From Candidatus Gastranaerophilales bacterium (GTDB taxonomy: Bacteria > Cyanobacteriota > Vampirovibrionia > Gastranaerophilales > Gastranaerophilaceae), in the NCBI GenBank assembly GCA_905236775.1, contig CAJOOM010000003.1, forward strand, positions 1 through 59,673: a stretch of 59,673 nucleotides of DNA, given 5' to 3'. Shown here piece by piece: positions 17,339 to 26,220 of the stretch; position 1 is the first letter of the stretch; each line of letters starts with the position of its first letter. A model generated the notes under the pieces. It was not told where the DNA came from and made no database searches. It saw only the letters and a list, made by a program, of their open reading frames with translations. Both the position numbers and the translations under genes were made by a program.

Positions 17339-18436
17339 ATGTCAGAGACATTTAATATAGTAGAATTTTTAAAAAGTGCTGTTGCAACAGGAGCATCAGA
17401 TGAACATTTGGTAGTTGGACATGCTCCGTTTATAAGAAAAAACGGATTTATAGTAAAAACCAAAATGGAAGCATTGACCAAAACAGATGTTGATAATGCG
17501 GTTATGGAAATTGCGCCGACTGCTATGCGTGATAAAGTGTTGACCCTCTGTGATTTAGATTTTATGTTTGAAATAAAAGGATGCTCAAGATTCCGTGTTA
17601 ATTATAATAGGCAGCTTGGGTTACCTGGACTTGTGATAAGAAATATAGCATATGACATTCCAGAACTTAAAGAGCTGTCTTTGCCTGATATTTTATATTC
17701 AATAGTGGAACAACCTAACGGTATTATTCTGGTTACCGGTCCTACAGGCAGCGGTAAATCTACTACAATTGCGTCCTTGATAAACCAGATAAACATGACT
17801 TCGTCTAAACACATTGTAACAATAGAAGACCCTATAGAATATGTATTTGGGTGTAAAAAAAGTGTAGTTTCACAACGTCAAGTCGGTGTTGATACAAAAA
17901 CATTTTCTGATGGTATAAAATATTCATTGCGTCAAGATCCAGATGTTATATTTATTGGCGAGATAAGAGACAGAGAAACTATGGAAGCCGCCTTAAAGGC
18001 ATCAGAGACTGGGCACTTAGTTCTGTCTACTCTTCATACGAACGATGCTGTTCAAACAATCAACAGAATCGTAAACATGTTTGATGAATCAAATAGATTT
18101 CTTGTTCGCAGACAATTAGCAGAAACTCTAAGAGCTACTATTGCTCAAAAATTGATTTATTCCGAGCATGAAAGGAAAAGATATCCGGCATGCGAAATTA
18201 TGGTAGTTACATCTACTATTAAAGATTACATAAATAAAGATAATACTGAAGAAATATACGAACTTCTTAGAGACAATATGGTTGATAATATGATATCAAT
18301 GAATACATCGCTTGCTAAACTTGTAGATTGCGGCGCAATAACCGAAGAAGAAGCTCTAATGAATTCAAATGATGAATCAGAACTTGAAAAGATGTTTAGA
18401 GGTGTTTACCAAGGGACAAAAGCTTATTATGAATAA
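17339..18436 (+). CDS. pilT: Type IV pilus retraction ATPase PilT
   Basis: A 365-residue hexameric ATPase that disassembles pilin and drives twitching. Visible: ASDEHL near the N terminus, Walker A GPTGSGKSTT (about 138-147), Walker B region DPDVIFIGEIRD, and the His box TGHLVLSTLHTNDA. Length fits PilT rather than PilB. The start has a strong GGAGGAG site. recO begins inside its last codons, so pilT, recO and the GatD-like gene form one unit. No other pilus genes lie in the window. Confidence 0.93.
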   Translation: MSETFNIVEFLKSAVATGASDEHLVVGHAPFIRKNGFIVKTKMEALTKTDVDNAVMEIAPTAMRDKVLTLCDLDFMFEIKGCSRFRVNYNRQLGLPGLVIRNIAYDIPELKELSLPDILYSIVEQPNGIILVTGPTGSGKSTTIASLINQINMTSSKHIVTIEDPIEYVFGCKKSVVSQRQVGVDTKTFSDGIKYSLRQDPDVIFIGEIRDRETMEAALKASETGHLVLSTLHTNDAVQTINRIVNMFDESNRFLVRRQLAETLRATIAQKLIYSEHERKRYPACEIMVVTSTIKDYINKDNTEEIYELLRDNMVDNMISMNTSLAKLVDCGAITEEEALMNSNDESELEKMFRGVYQGTKAYYE

Positions 18437-19196
18437 TTATGTAACAGAAGCTATAAATCTAAAATCATATAACTTAAATGATGCAGATAAAATTATAGTT
18501 ATGTATTCAAAAGATAATGGGCTAATAAAAGGAGTTGCAAAGGGGATAAAAAAGCCCAAAAGTAAATTGGGAGCAAGAATGGACTTGTTAGTGGCAAATA
18601 CTCTCCAACTTTTAAAAGGTCGTTCTATGGATACTATAATACAAGCTCAAACAGTTAACCATTTTAGAAAAACAAGGGAAGATTTGGATAAATTAACTTT
18701 ATCTACTTATGTATCTGAGGTAGTTATGAATTTTGGTGAGGGCTCAGAAAACTCATCAAAAGATATCTACGAACTTCTGTATAAAGCGTTAAATCGTATA
18801 TCAGATTCTAAAAATAAAAAAGATATGCTCATTGCCGTAATAAAATTCCAATTAAAAATTTTGCTTATTATGGGTTTTTGTGTGGAATTAGATTCGTGTT
18901 TGTGCTGCGGAGAAAGAATTCTTGACGAAGATATGTATTTTTCGACAAAAATGGGAGGTGTAATTTGCAAAGATTGTTGTGAACCTCTCGGGATAAAACT
19001 TAAAATGCATCATAAAATCAGAGATTTTATGCAGGCAATGCTGCAATTTGATTTTGATTATGAGAGCGACTATGACAAAAAAGCTACAGAAAAAGTTTGT
19101 CAGGTATGTTTTGATTTATTGGATGAGTATATAAAAATTCATACAAACAAACGTCAAAAATCCGTAAAAGTTATTAAAGAGGCTGTCTGTATATGA
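18429..19196 (+). CDS. recO: DNA repair protein RecO
   Basis: A 255-residue protein from the ATG at 18429, which overlaps the pilT stop; an upstream frame extension inside pilT is ignored. RecO loads RecA onto SSB-coated DNA in the RecFOR pathway. The N-terminal OB-fold shows TEAINLKSYNLNDADKIIVM and a KGIKKPKSKLGARM stretch. A zinc site is present as CLCCGERI and CKDCCEPLG. It ends in TGA overlapping the next ATG (ATGA), which shows TGA is a working stop codon here. Confidence 0.9.
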   Translation: MNNYVTEAINLKSYNLNDADKIIVMYSKDNGLIKGVAKGIKKPKSKLGARMDLLVANTLQLLKGRSMDTIIQAQTVNHFRKTREDLDKLTLSTYVSEVVMNFGEGSENSSKDIYELLYKALNRISDSKNKKDMLIAVIKFQLKILLIMGFCVELDSCLCCGERILDEDMYFSTKMGGVICKDCCEPLGIKLKMHHKIRDFMQAMLQFDFDYESDYDKKATEKVCQVCFDLLDEYIKIHTNKRQKSVKVIKEAVCI

Positions 19197-19900
19197 AACA
19201 ACTAAGAATTGGGCATCTTTATCCTAAACTTTTGAATATATATGGTGATGGCGGAAATATAATTACGTTAAAAAAACGCGCTGAATGGCGCGGTTTTGTG
19301 GTAATTATTGATGAAATCAACTCTGGTGATACTTTTATAAGTGAACATGATGTTTACTTTATTGGAGGCGGTCAAGATGTTCAGCAGATTGAAGTTTCCA
19401 AAGAATTGCAAAAACACAAAGATTTTTTAACCTCTGAACGCGACCGCGGCGCTGTTTTTCTTGGAATATGCGGAGGATATCAACTTCTGGGACATTATTA
19501 TCAACCGCATAATGCTGAAAAATTATTAGGTATTAGCCTTTTAGATGCGTATACTGTAGCGGGTAATAAACGGTTTATAGGAAATGTAACTGTTAAAACA
19601 GATTATGTAAATCCTAACACACTTGTTGGTTTTGAAAATCATAGCGGATTAACCTATCTGCAAGGAGAGACAAAGCCTATAGGAAGTGTATTAGTAGGGT
19701 ATGGCAACAACGGTAAGGATTTAACCGAGGGAGCAAGGTACAAAAATGTGTTTGGAACATACTTGCACGGTTCTTTTTTGCCTAAGAATCCTCATTTTGC
19801 AGATTATCTTTTGGAATTAGCATTAGGAGAAAAATTGGAACCGCTTGATGATACAATTGAGTACAATGCTCATAATTCGCTTATAAATAAAAAATATTAA
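19193..19900 (+). CDS. gatD: GatD-like glutamine amidotransferase (lipid II amidation)
   Basis: A 235-residue class I-type glutaminase subunit. It opens with LRIGHLYPKLLNIYGDGGN, typical of GatD/CobQ-like proteins; nucleophile Cys in GICGGYQLLG, and His in GTYLHGSFLPKNP. With MurT it amidates glutamate in the lipid II stem peptide to isoglutamine. The usual murT partner is not next to it: recO is upstream and the following gene is on the other strand. The four-base ATGA overlap with recO suggests coupled translation. Confidence 0.85.
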   Translation: MKQLRIGHLYPKLLNIYGDGGNIITLKKRAEWRGFVVIIDEINSGDTFISEHDVYFIGGGQDVQQIEVSKELQKHKDFLTSERDRGAVFLGICGGYQLLGHYYQPHNAEKLLGISLLDAYTVAGNKRFIGNVTVKTDYVNPNTLVGFENHSGLTYLQGETKPIGSVLVGYGNNGKDLTEGARYKNVFGTYLHGSFLPKNPHFADYLLELALGEKLEPLDDTIEYNAHNSLINKKY

Positions 19901-19904
19901 AAGT

Positions 19905-21257
19905 TTACAGATTAAGTGCGTGAACAAAAAGCTCTGCAACTTTTTTATTGTATTCTCTGCCATCTTCTTTAGTAAAAAGATTTTCCCAATGACTCTCTTT
20001 TGTACCATCTGCAGAATAGGAAGGATTTGACATCATAAGATGGTGCGTACTTGTGTCATATCGCAAAGGAAACAAATCTTCCATTTGCATAAAACTTGCA
20101 AGCTTGTCACTTGGATATTCATAAGCAAATAATGAATTGTGAATTCTGTGTAAACGTTCTTCGTAACTTCTTCCGCCGCTGTCATTGTCGTTTGAAACTT
20201 CTACCCCTGGAGAGTAATTTCTTGAATATTTGTGGTCAATTGCCTTATCTCTTACCGTATGAAAATCATTAGGGTCAATAAATCCGGTACCGGTTGATAA
20301 GCCTAAGTTTTCGTAGCGGGCAAAATCTCCGGAACTTTTTTCACCTACAAAGCTTAGGTGTGTTTTTCCGCTCCTGCTGCGAATTTCATGAATTATGTAT
20401 TGCATTTGTTCATAAGACGGTAATGCTCCGACTCCGGTATAGTTACCCATGTCATATCCGCCTATATGCTTGGCGGAATCAATAAAAATAGCTTCAAAAC
20501 CTGTATTTATTAACTCAATATGAGAATTTAAAAACAGATTAAAATGCTCGGAGTTATTCCAGTCGAATGTAATATCACTTCCGTCTGGCTGTACTACTTT
20601 TATCTGGTCTGCTGATATTACGGTTCTAAATCCGGTTTTTAATCCGTGAAAATGTGCTAAATCATTAAATGCTTGGAATTGTTCAAAAGGACTTATTTTT
20701 TTAGCAATATCAAAGTTAATTATATTTTGGCTGTAACCTGAATTCAGTTTTATTCCATAGATAGAATTTTCTTCTGTCGTTGATTTATTATAGCCGTCAC
20801 CATATATGTTAGGAAAAATCTGGGATAAAATTATACAATTTGCCCAGCTTTTGGCACTAGGAGGAATTGCCGGAAGAAGTTTTATTGTGCTTAGAAGTCC
20901 GTTTCTACAATTATTACCTGTCATTTCTGCAATTGCACGATTATTAATTTCTATATAATTTGCAATAACTCCCCAGTTGTCGCCATAATCGGGGGTTAAA
21001 ATATTATCAGGAAATTTATCATAGAAAATTCCGTCCTGACTGAGTGTATCAAGAGATTCGATACTTTCTTTAAGACTTCTTTTTAAAAGTTCAAACGGAA
21101 GAATGTTTGCTATCCATTTCCGCATTCCTGTTACAAATTGTCGTTCAATTGTCCAGTTGTCTAAAGTAAGTGTCGTATTTTCATTTAGTGCCAGTAATAA
21201 TTTGTTAACTTTGTTCATAAAATCAGTATAGAAAAAATTTGTGGAAATAATATTCAC
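19905..21257 (-). CDS. Putative TIM-barrel, glycoside-hydrolase-like protein
   Basis: About 450 residues, cytoplasmic, with no signal peptide. The middle reads like an alpha-amylase-type barrel: HFHGLKTGFRTVIS, GFEAIFIDSAKHIGG (compare the GH13 nucleophile region) and HLSFVGEKSSGD (compare the acid/base Glu region), then GFIDPNDFHTVRDKA. These likenesses are weak and the family call is tentative. The start is uncertain: GTG at 21257 and ATG at 21218 both lack a Shine-Dalgarno site. It converges with the gatD-like gene, only four bases apart. Confidence 0.5.
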   Translation of the reverse strand: MNIISTNFFYTDFMNKVNKLLLALNENTTLTLDNWTIERQFVTGMRKWIANILPFELLKRSLKESIESLDTLSQDGIFYDKFPDNILTPDYGDNWGVIANYIEINNRAIAEMTGNNCRNGLLSTIKLLPAIPPSAKSWANCIILSQIFPNIYGDGYNKSTTEENSIYGIKLNSGYSQNIINFDIAKKISPFEQFQAFNDLAHFHGLKTGFRTVISADQIKVVQPDGSDITFDWNNSEHFNLFLNSHIELINTGFEAIFIDSAKHIGGYDMGNYTGVGALPSYEQMQYIIHEIRSRSGKTHLSFVGEKSSGDFARYENLGLSTGTGFIDPNDFHTVRDKAIDHKYSRNYSPGVEVSNDNDSGGRSYEERLHRIHNSLFAYEYPSDKLASFMQMEDLFPLRYDTSTHHLMMSNPSYSADGTKESHWENLFTKEDGREYNKKVAELFVHALNL

Positions 21258-21404
21258 TGTTAGGAGATTATAAAATATGCAGGTGAATAATCTTTAAAGT
21301 TATTAAAATGTCAAATTATTCTTCAAAAATTTAGTTGAAAATGGAAAATGTTTTTTTTAAAGACACTAGGGCACTATGGCAATAAGACATTAAGTAAGCA
21401 AGTC

Positions 21405-21557
21405 TTGTCTTTCTGAGGAGGGCAATGGCTTGCACGACGAAGAATCCAGCCAGTTGAAAACTTATCAGCTATTTGATACAAAGCAATTATCGTTCATTGG
21501 AATAAAAATAGGCTGGATTCTTCGTCGCCAAAGCCTTTTGGCTCCTTAGAATGACAA
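21405..21557. repeat. Long palindromic intergenic element
   Basis: Core arms CGACGAAGAATCCAGCC (21435-21451) and GGCTGGATTCTTCGTCG (21511-21527) are perfect 17-base inverted repeats. The similarity extends outward, imperfectly, through TTCTGAGGAG / CTCCTTAGAA and TTGTC / GACAA, making arms of about 47 bases around a 59-base loop. The arm resembles the TGTCATTCTGAG...GAAGAATCC sequence that I recall as a dispersed intergenic repeat in several phyla. Confidence 0.8.
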
Positions 21558-21769
21558 CCTGCCTTTTGTTACTTCGCCATATTTTATTTTTTTTGTCTCG
21601 ACATATATTATGTCGCTATATTTAACTGCCTGTATTTGATTACAATAATTTCATATAAATTTTTATTGGACACTAATGCATTAAACTTGTCTTTGAATTT
21701 TGATTTAATATATTTTCTATTTTTGAGTGATTTTATATAATTAGTAGAATCAGAGTGAATCAGGATAGT

Positions 21770-21798
21770 TTGCTAAATCTAAAAATTAGGTTTATAAT
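21770..21798 (+). promoter_or_regulatory. Promoter of the vWA gene
   Basis: TTGCTA (21770-21775), 17 bases, TATAAT (21793-21798), 17 bases before the ATG at 21815. It supports that ATG over the earlier in-frame one at 21755, which lies upstream of the promoter. Confidence 0.7.
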
Positions 21799-21814
21799 AT
21801 ATGCGGGGGAATTT

Positions 21815-22732
21815 ATGAAAAAAAAGATTTTTACTTTAATAGCAATAGCATCAGTTATATTAGGAACTGCCGCGTTTGCAGCTAAATATACGGTTAACAC
21901 TTCCGGAACAGTTAAAACTCAAACAGGACAAATAATTACATCGCCTGCAAATAGTGTTAACCAAAATTTTTATAACAATTACCAAATGCAAAATTATGTT
22001 CAAAACAATCAAGTGAATCAGAATGCAGTAGGTACAATTGAGATAGTTATGGACTTCTCTGGCAGTATGTCAAACTGGATAGTCGCAGCTAAAAGAAGTA
22101 TGGCTGCCATACTAGCACAAATTCCCCCGACAACAAAAGTCGGATTTAGAGTATTTGGACATGATTCATACGGAAATAATCCTACAAGCATACACACCTT
22201 ACAGGATGTTAAAAAAATCGTTAAAAGCGGAAACAAATTTAAAGTTATTACTGAACGCAATCCGGTCGGAAGAACAACAGGCGCTTGCAGTGCTACAAGG
22301 CAGGTTTCACCTATTATAAGTGCTAATACAAATTCTATGCTTGCCGGAATGAATTCCGTAGATGTGGGCGGTGCAACTCCGCTTGTTTACGGTTTGGATA
22401 GGGCTGCTTACGAAGATTTTGCACCTTTTGATACTGTTACTCCTAAGAAGATTGTTTTAATAACTGATGGCGGCGAAAATTGCGGCGGAGACCCTTGTGC
22501 TTTTGCAAGAAATTTGATGAAAAAACGTTCTGATATCCATATTGACGTTGTTTTGGTATCTTATTATTCAAAAGAACTTCCTTTGTCTTGTTTGGCATCT
22601 ACAACTGGCGGTCACGTTTACAGTTTGAACAATATTGCTGATTTTTCTAAAACGTTAACAAAAACAATGACATCTGCTCCTGCTACTTTGCAAGAAATTA
22701 AGAAACAAAACTACGAATTTATTGCTGAGTAA
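21815..22732 (+). CDS. Exported von Willebrand factor A domain protein
   Basis: A 305-residue protein with a signal peptide (MKKKIFTLIAIASVILGTAAFA). A 50-residue Asn/Gln-rich linker follows (NFYNNYQMQNYVQNNQVNQN). The vWA domain begins near residue 75 with the MIDAS motif DFSGSMSN (DxSxS), the Thr in GGATPLVYGLD and the Asp in LITDGGENCGGDPC. Such domains bind a metal and a protein ligand, here probably at the outer surface or in the periplasm. Cys residues (GACS, NCGGDPC, LSC) may form disulfides. The start has GGGGA six bases upstream. Confidence 0.87.
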   Translation: MKKKIFTLIAIASVILGTAAFAAKYTVNTSGTVKTQTGQIITSPANSVNQNFYNNYQMQNYVQNNQVNQNAVGTIEIVMDFSGSMSNWIVAAKRSMAAILAQIPPTTKVGFRVFGHDSYGNNPTSIHTLQDVKKIVKSGNKFKVITERNPVGRTTGACSATRQVSPIISANTNSMLAGMNSVDVGGATPLVYGLDRAAYEDFAPFDTVTPKKIVLITDGGENCGGDPCAFARNLMKKRSDIHIDVVLVSYYSKELPLSCLASTTGGHVYSLNNIADFSKTLTKTMTSAPATLQEIKKQNYEFIAE

Positions 22733-22757
22733 AGTTATTGTACTGTTTTATTTTTCA

Positions 22758-22775
22758 TGTATTATTGATAATACA
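22758..22775. promoter_or_regulatory. Palindromic operator candidate of the flavo-diiron gene
   Basis: TGTATTAT-TG-ATAATACA is a perfect 8-2-8 palindrome. It covers a likely -10 (TATTAT, 22760-22765) whose -35 is TTGTAC (22738-22743, 16-base spacer). The layout fits a repressor blocking RNA polymerase; the ATAAT half-sites are loosely Fur/PerR-like, but the regulator is unknown. Confidence 0.55.
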
Positions 22776-22792
22776 GTAGTAGAGGAGTAAAC

Positions 22793-24025
22793 ATGTACGA
22801 TATTAGAAGAATTAGTGATGATGTTTTATATATAGGGTGTTCAGATAGGAGGCTGGCATTATTTGAAAGTGCTTATCCTATTCCGAACGGAATCTCTTAT
22901 AACTCATACTTAATAAAAGACGAAAAAACAGTTCTTATGGATACTGTAGATAAGGCTTGTTCAGGACAATTTTTCCAAAACCTTGAGGCTGCTTTAGACG
23001 GCAGAGATTTGGACTATTTGGTTGTTCATCACATGGAGCCGGATCATTGCGCGTTGATAGAAGATGTTATTGCACTTTATCCCGAAGTTAAAATTGTTAC
23101 TACTGCAAAATCAGTTGCACTTATTAAACAATTCTTTGACTTTGATATTGATTCTCAAGTGATGATTGTAAAGGAAGGCGATTTATTAAATACAGGTAAA
23201 CACGAATTTGTATTTGCAATGGCGCCTATGGTTCATTGGCCTGAAGTTATGGTATCTTATGATAAAACAGACAAAGCATTGTATTCAGCAGATGCGTTTG
23301 GTTCATTTGCTCCAATAAATGGAAATCTTTTTGATACGGAAGTCGATTTTGAAAAAGATTATCTTAATGAAGCAAGAAGATATTACACAAATATAGTCGG
23401 TAAATATGGCGCTCAAGTTCAAATGCTTCTAAAAAAAGCAAGCGCACTTGATATACAAACTATTTACCCTCTTCACGGATTAATTATAAAAGATAATATT
23501 GCTAAGTTTATAGAAAAATACGACAAGTGGTCAAGATATGAGGCTGAGGAAAATTCTGTTCTTATTGCTTATTCTTCAGTATACGGAGGAACCGAAAATA
23601 CCGCAAATATTTTAGCAGGCAAACTAGCAGACAAAGGTGTAAAAGGAATAAAAATGTATGATGTATCTCATACCCATTCATCTTATGTTTTATCAGATGC
23701 ATTCAAGTATTCTCATATTGTGTTTGCGACAACAACTTACAATAACGGAATCTTTGAAACAATGGAGCATTTTTTACACAATCTTGCTGCTCATAATCTT
23801 CAAAACAGAAAAGTCGCACTTATTCAAAACGGCTCTTGGGCTCCAACTTGCGGTCAGGCAATGAAAACTATACTAGAAAATCTAAAAGGAATTGAAATTA
23901 TTGACGATTCGATTTGTCTAAAATCAACTCTTAAAGAAGAACAGCTTGCAGAACTCGATTGTTTGGCAGAAAAAATTGTTCTAAGTATAAAAGAATCTGA
24001 AAAAGTTTTGCAAACTGTGGGGTAG
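22793..24025 (+). CDS. Flavo-diiron protein (oxygen or nitric oxide reductase)
   Basis: A 410-residue class A flavo-diiron protein. The metallo-beta-lactamase-like domain (1-250) carries the diiron ligands: HHMEPDH (His, Glu, Asp, His), MVHWPEVM (His), LYSADAFG (Asp) and PLHGLI (His). The flavodoxin domain (255-400) opens with IAYSSVYGGTENTAN for FMN. It reduces O2 to water, or NO to N2O, protecting anaerobes. Electrons would come from the rubredoxin encoded just downstream. AGAGGAG precedes the start, with the palindrome at 22758-22775 upstream. Confidence 0.93.
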   Translation: MYDIRRISDDVLYIGCSDRRLALFESAYPIPNGISYNSYLIKDEKTVLMDTVDKACSGQFFQNLEAALDGRDLDYLVVHHMEPDHCALIEDVIALYPEVKIVTTAKSVALIKQFFDFDIDSQVMIVKEGDLLNTGKHEFVFAMAPMVHWPEVMVSYDKTDKALYSADAFGSFAPINGNLFDTEVDFEKDYLNEARRYYTNIVGKYGAQVQMLLKKASALDIQTIYPLHGLIIKDNIAKFIEKYDKWSRYEAEENSVLIAYSSVYGGTENTANILAGKLADKGVKGIKMYDVSHTHSSYVLSDAFKYSHIVFATTTYNNGIFETMEHFLHNLAAHNLQNRKVALIQNGSWAPTCGQAMKTILENLKGIEIIDDSICLKSTLKEEQLAELDCLAEKIVLSIKESEKVLQTVG

Positions 24026-24037
24026 GGTAAATAAATT

Positions 24038-24128
24038 TAGGTCGGATTTACAAAGCTGATAAAAAATAAAAGTAGGTCGGGTGAAATCCAACAAAAAAGT
24101 GTAGGGTGCAATTATTTGCATCGCAATA
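24038..24128 (+). repeat. Cluster of three short intergenic repeat units
   Basis: TAGGTCGGATTTACAAAGCTGA (24038-24059, split here as two halves of one unit), TAGGTCGGGTGAAATCCAAC (24073-24092) and a TAGGGTGCAATTATTTGCAT-type unit (24102-24128). Each begins TAGG and can form a small hairpin. The first resembles the sequence at 42232-42256. They sit between the flavo-diiron and rubredoxin genes. Confidence 0.5.
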
Positions 24129-24142
24129 AAAGGAGAAAAATT

Positions 24143-24304
24143 ATGCAAAAGTATGTATGTTCAGTATGTGGTTATGTTTATGATCCAGAAGTAGGTGATC
24201 CGGATAACGGTATTGCAGCAGGGACTGCTTTTGAAGACTTACCGGAAGATTGGGTTTGTCCTCTATGCTCTGTTGGTAAAGACATGTTCAATTCAGAAGG
24301 CTAA
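24143..24304 (+). CDS. Rubredoxin
   Basis: A 53-residue iron protein. Both iron knuckles are present: [15 protein letters not shown] and [13 protein letters not shown] (four Cys). It is a one-electron carrier, here the likely donor to the flavo-diiron protein upstream. The ATG at 24143 has AGGAG seven bases before it; a longer reading from 24116 lies in repeat DNA and is rejected. Length is typical for rubredoxin. Confidence 0.95.
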   Translation: MQKYVCSVCGYVYDPEVGDPDNGIAAGTAFEDLPEDWVCPLCSVGKDMFNSEG

Positions 24305-24354
24305 GAGTGTTCGCTTATCAAGCCTTAGTGTCTAAATAAAATCAAGTGTACACA

Positions 24355-24385
24355 AATTTCCCTCTCCTAGCTGGAGAGGGAAATT
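24355..24385. repeat. Perfect 13-bp hairpin after rubredoxin
   Basis: AATTTCCCTCTCC (24355-24367) pairs exactly with GGAGAGGGAAATT (24373-24385) around a five-base loop. It lies 50 bases after the rubredoxin stop. No T tract follows at once, so it may be a terminator, an mRNA-stabilising stem or a dispersed repeat. Confidence 0.6.
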
Positions 24386-24542
24386 CGTCAATAAAATTTT
24401 TCTTGGATACTAATGTTTATAAAAACACTAATGTAAAGGCGAATGCCGGATAAATTTTAAATTACACGATATCAAATGTTTTAATTTTCATTTACATTTC
24501 CTCAAACTTATGCTAATTATATTATAAGGTATTGAGGTGAAA

Positions 24543-26219
24543 ATGTTTGAAGAAAATTTGGCATATATAAATAATCAAAATTTGAAGAGCCGATTAGAAA
24601 GCTTAAAAATAGAAGAAAGCTGCGCGGATTTATCTTACTGTATGACAACTTCTAATGATTATTTATTAATGAAAAATAGTGTTCCATTAGATGATTTAAA
24701 TAATCCCAGAAAAGCAATACAAGATATGCTTTCTGAATTAATTAAAAAACCAATGGGAAAGAATGATATTATAATCACTTTTGGTATAGGTTTGTGTTAT
24801 CAGCTTGATGAAGTCTTTAATACTTATCCATCAAGAATTTTTGTTTATGAACCGGATATAAAACTATTGCACTTTGTATTAAATAATGTTGATATCTCGG
24901 ACCACTTAAAAAGTGGAAGAGTTTTTATCTTTGATGATTTAAATGATTTGATAGAAAAATTGTCAGAAATATATCTGACTAAAGATAAAGTTGAAGTTGT
25001 ATATTTAAAAAATTATGCAATTGTAAAAAGTCAAGAGTTATTAGAGCTTACTCAAAAAGTTTATGATGCTTGCAAGAGTAAAACTGTAGATATAAACACG
25101 ATTACAAGATATTCTAGAGATTGGCTCGCTAATACTATAAAAAATATTAGCGCTGTAAATAAAGGAACGGCATATAAGTTATCAGATTTAGAGGGGAAAT
25201 TTACAGGACAAGCTGCATTAGTTGCAGCAGCAGGTCCATCGCTTATTGAAAATATAGAGTTTATAAAGAATAATCGTGAAAAATTTGTTATTTTTGCCGT
25301 AAATAAAGCTTTAAAAGTTTTAAATAAAGAGGGAATAACTCCGGATTTTCTTGTTTGCACGGATGCAAAATTCGTAAATAAGACTCTAGATGGGTTAGAA
25401 GAATATCTATCAAATATTAATTGTATAATGAATATTAATTCTGACAGTGATATTATTTCTAACAACTTTAAAAAATTATTTATTACTTTCCCAACCAATG
25501 ATATGGTTGTAAATAAACTTTCAGAGTATAATCCGTTTATTGTAACACAAGAGAGCGGGGGTTCTGCTACCACTATGGCATTTGTAACAGCCGTAAAAAT
25601 GGGTTTTTCAAAAGTAGTTATGTGTGGTGTGGATTTAGCTTTTAAGGGAAGTACTGTTTATGCTGACGGTGGTACTTATGAAAAAATCTCAGCAAATGAA
25701 ATGAAAATAAATTATATAGTTAAAAACTTAACAACAGTTCCTTCAGTTACCGGCATGGATGTCGTAACAAGTGCCGATTATGCAGCTTTTGTAAAACATT
25801 TTGAGTATTTGATTAAAGAATTAAATTATGTATCTGTGTATAATACATCTTCTTTCGGAGCTTTGATTCCTGGGATGAAAAATGTTCCTATTGATAAGAT
25901 TCCGTTGTTTGGAATATCTAATACAACATCTATTTTGCTTGGTGAGGTTCAACCATTTAAATTTGAAACAAAAAAATGGACTGAAAACGAACTTTTGCTT
26001 ATCAATAATATTATTGATTTGTTATCACAAAATACTTTTTCTTCAGCACTCATAGCAGCAGTCGTAAAATCACCAATGATGTATCAGTATATGCAAGCTG
26101 ATATTCTTCAAGTATTGCAAACAAATATGGCGGATGAGATTGCTGAAAGCTTTATTGCAAAAACAAAAGAGGGAATAAAATTTATAGTAGATTCTTTGCA
26201 AGCGAATGGATTGATATAA
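24543..26219 (+). CDS. Maf/DUF115-family protein (flagellin glycosyltransferase-like)
   Basis: A 558-residue cytoplasmic protein. The middle shows the DUF115/Maf hallmark AAAGPSLIENIEFIKN, then FAVNKALKVLNKEGITPDF, and the TQESGGSATTMA and VVMCGVDLAFKG segments. Maf proteins transfer nonulosonic acids to flagellin; related members include MptE-like pyrophosphokinases. A flagellar cap gene is present in the window, so a flagellin-modifying role is plausible but unproven. I chose the ATG at 24543, five bases after GAGG. It is followed one base later by the exported protein gene. Confidence 0.78.
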   Translation: MFEENLAYINNQNLKSRLESLKIEESCADLSYCMTTSNDYLLMKNSVPLDDLNNPRKAIQDMLSELIKKPMGKNDIIITFGIGLCYQLDEVFNTYPSRIFVYEPDIKLLHFVLNNVDISDHLKSGRVFIFDDLNDLIEKLSEIYLTKDKVEVVYLKNYAIVKSQELLELTQKVYDACKSKTVDINTITRYSRDWLANTIKNISAVNKGTAYKLSDLEGKFTGQAALVAAAGPSLIENIEFIKNNREKFVIFAVNKALKVLNKEGITPDFLVCTDAKFVNKTLDGLEEYLSNINCIMNINSDSDIISNNFKKLFITFPTNDMVVNKLSEYNPFIVTQESGGSATTMAFVTAVKMGFSKVVMCGVDLAFKGSTVYADGGTYEKISANEMKINYIVKNLTTVPSVTGMDVVTSADYAAFVKHFEYLIKELNYVSVYNTSSFGALIPGMKNVPIDKIPLFGISNTTSILLGEVQPFKFETKKWTENELLLINNIIDLLSQNTFSSALIAAVVKSPMMYQYMQADILQVLQTNMADEIAESFIAKTKEGIKFIVDSLQANGLI

Positions 26220-26220
26220 G

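Larger units (their letters stand above)
21258..21814. other. Intergenic region without a gene
   Basis: A 550-bp AT-rich spacer between divergent genes. It holds the palindromic element at 21405-21557, a small perfect palindrome CGACATA-tat-TATGTCG (21599-21615), a GGACACTAATG motif near 21668 also seen in altered form near 24413, and the promoter of the vWA gene (21770-21798). I see no coding frame. Confidence 0.75.

Noticed and set aside
25061-25573. 170-codon open frame antisense to the Maf-like gene
   Set aside because: The plus-strand gene has clear family motifs and a ribosome site; the antisense frame has no start signal and no recognisable sequence.
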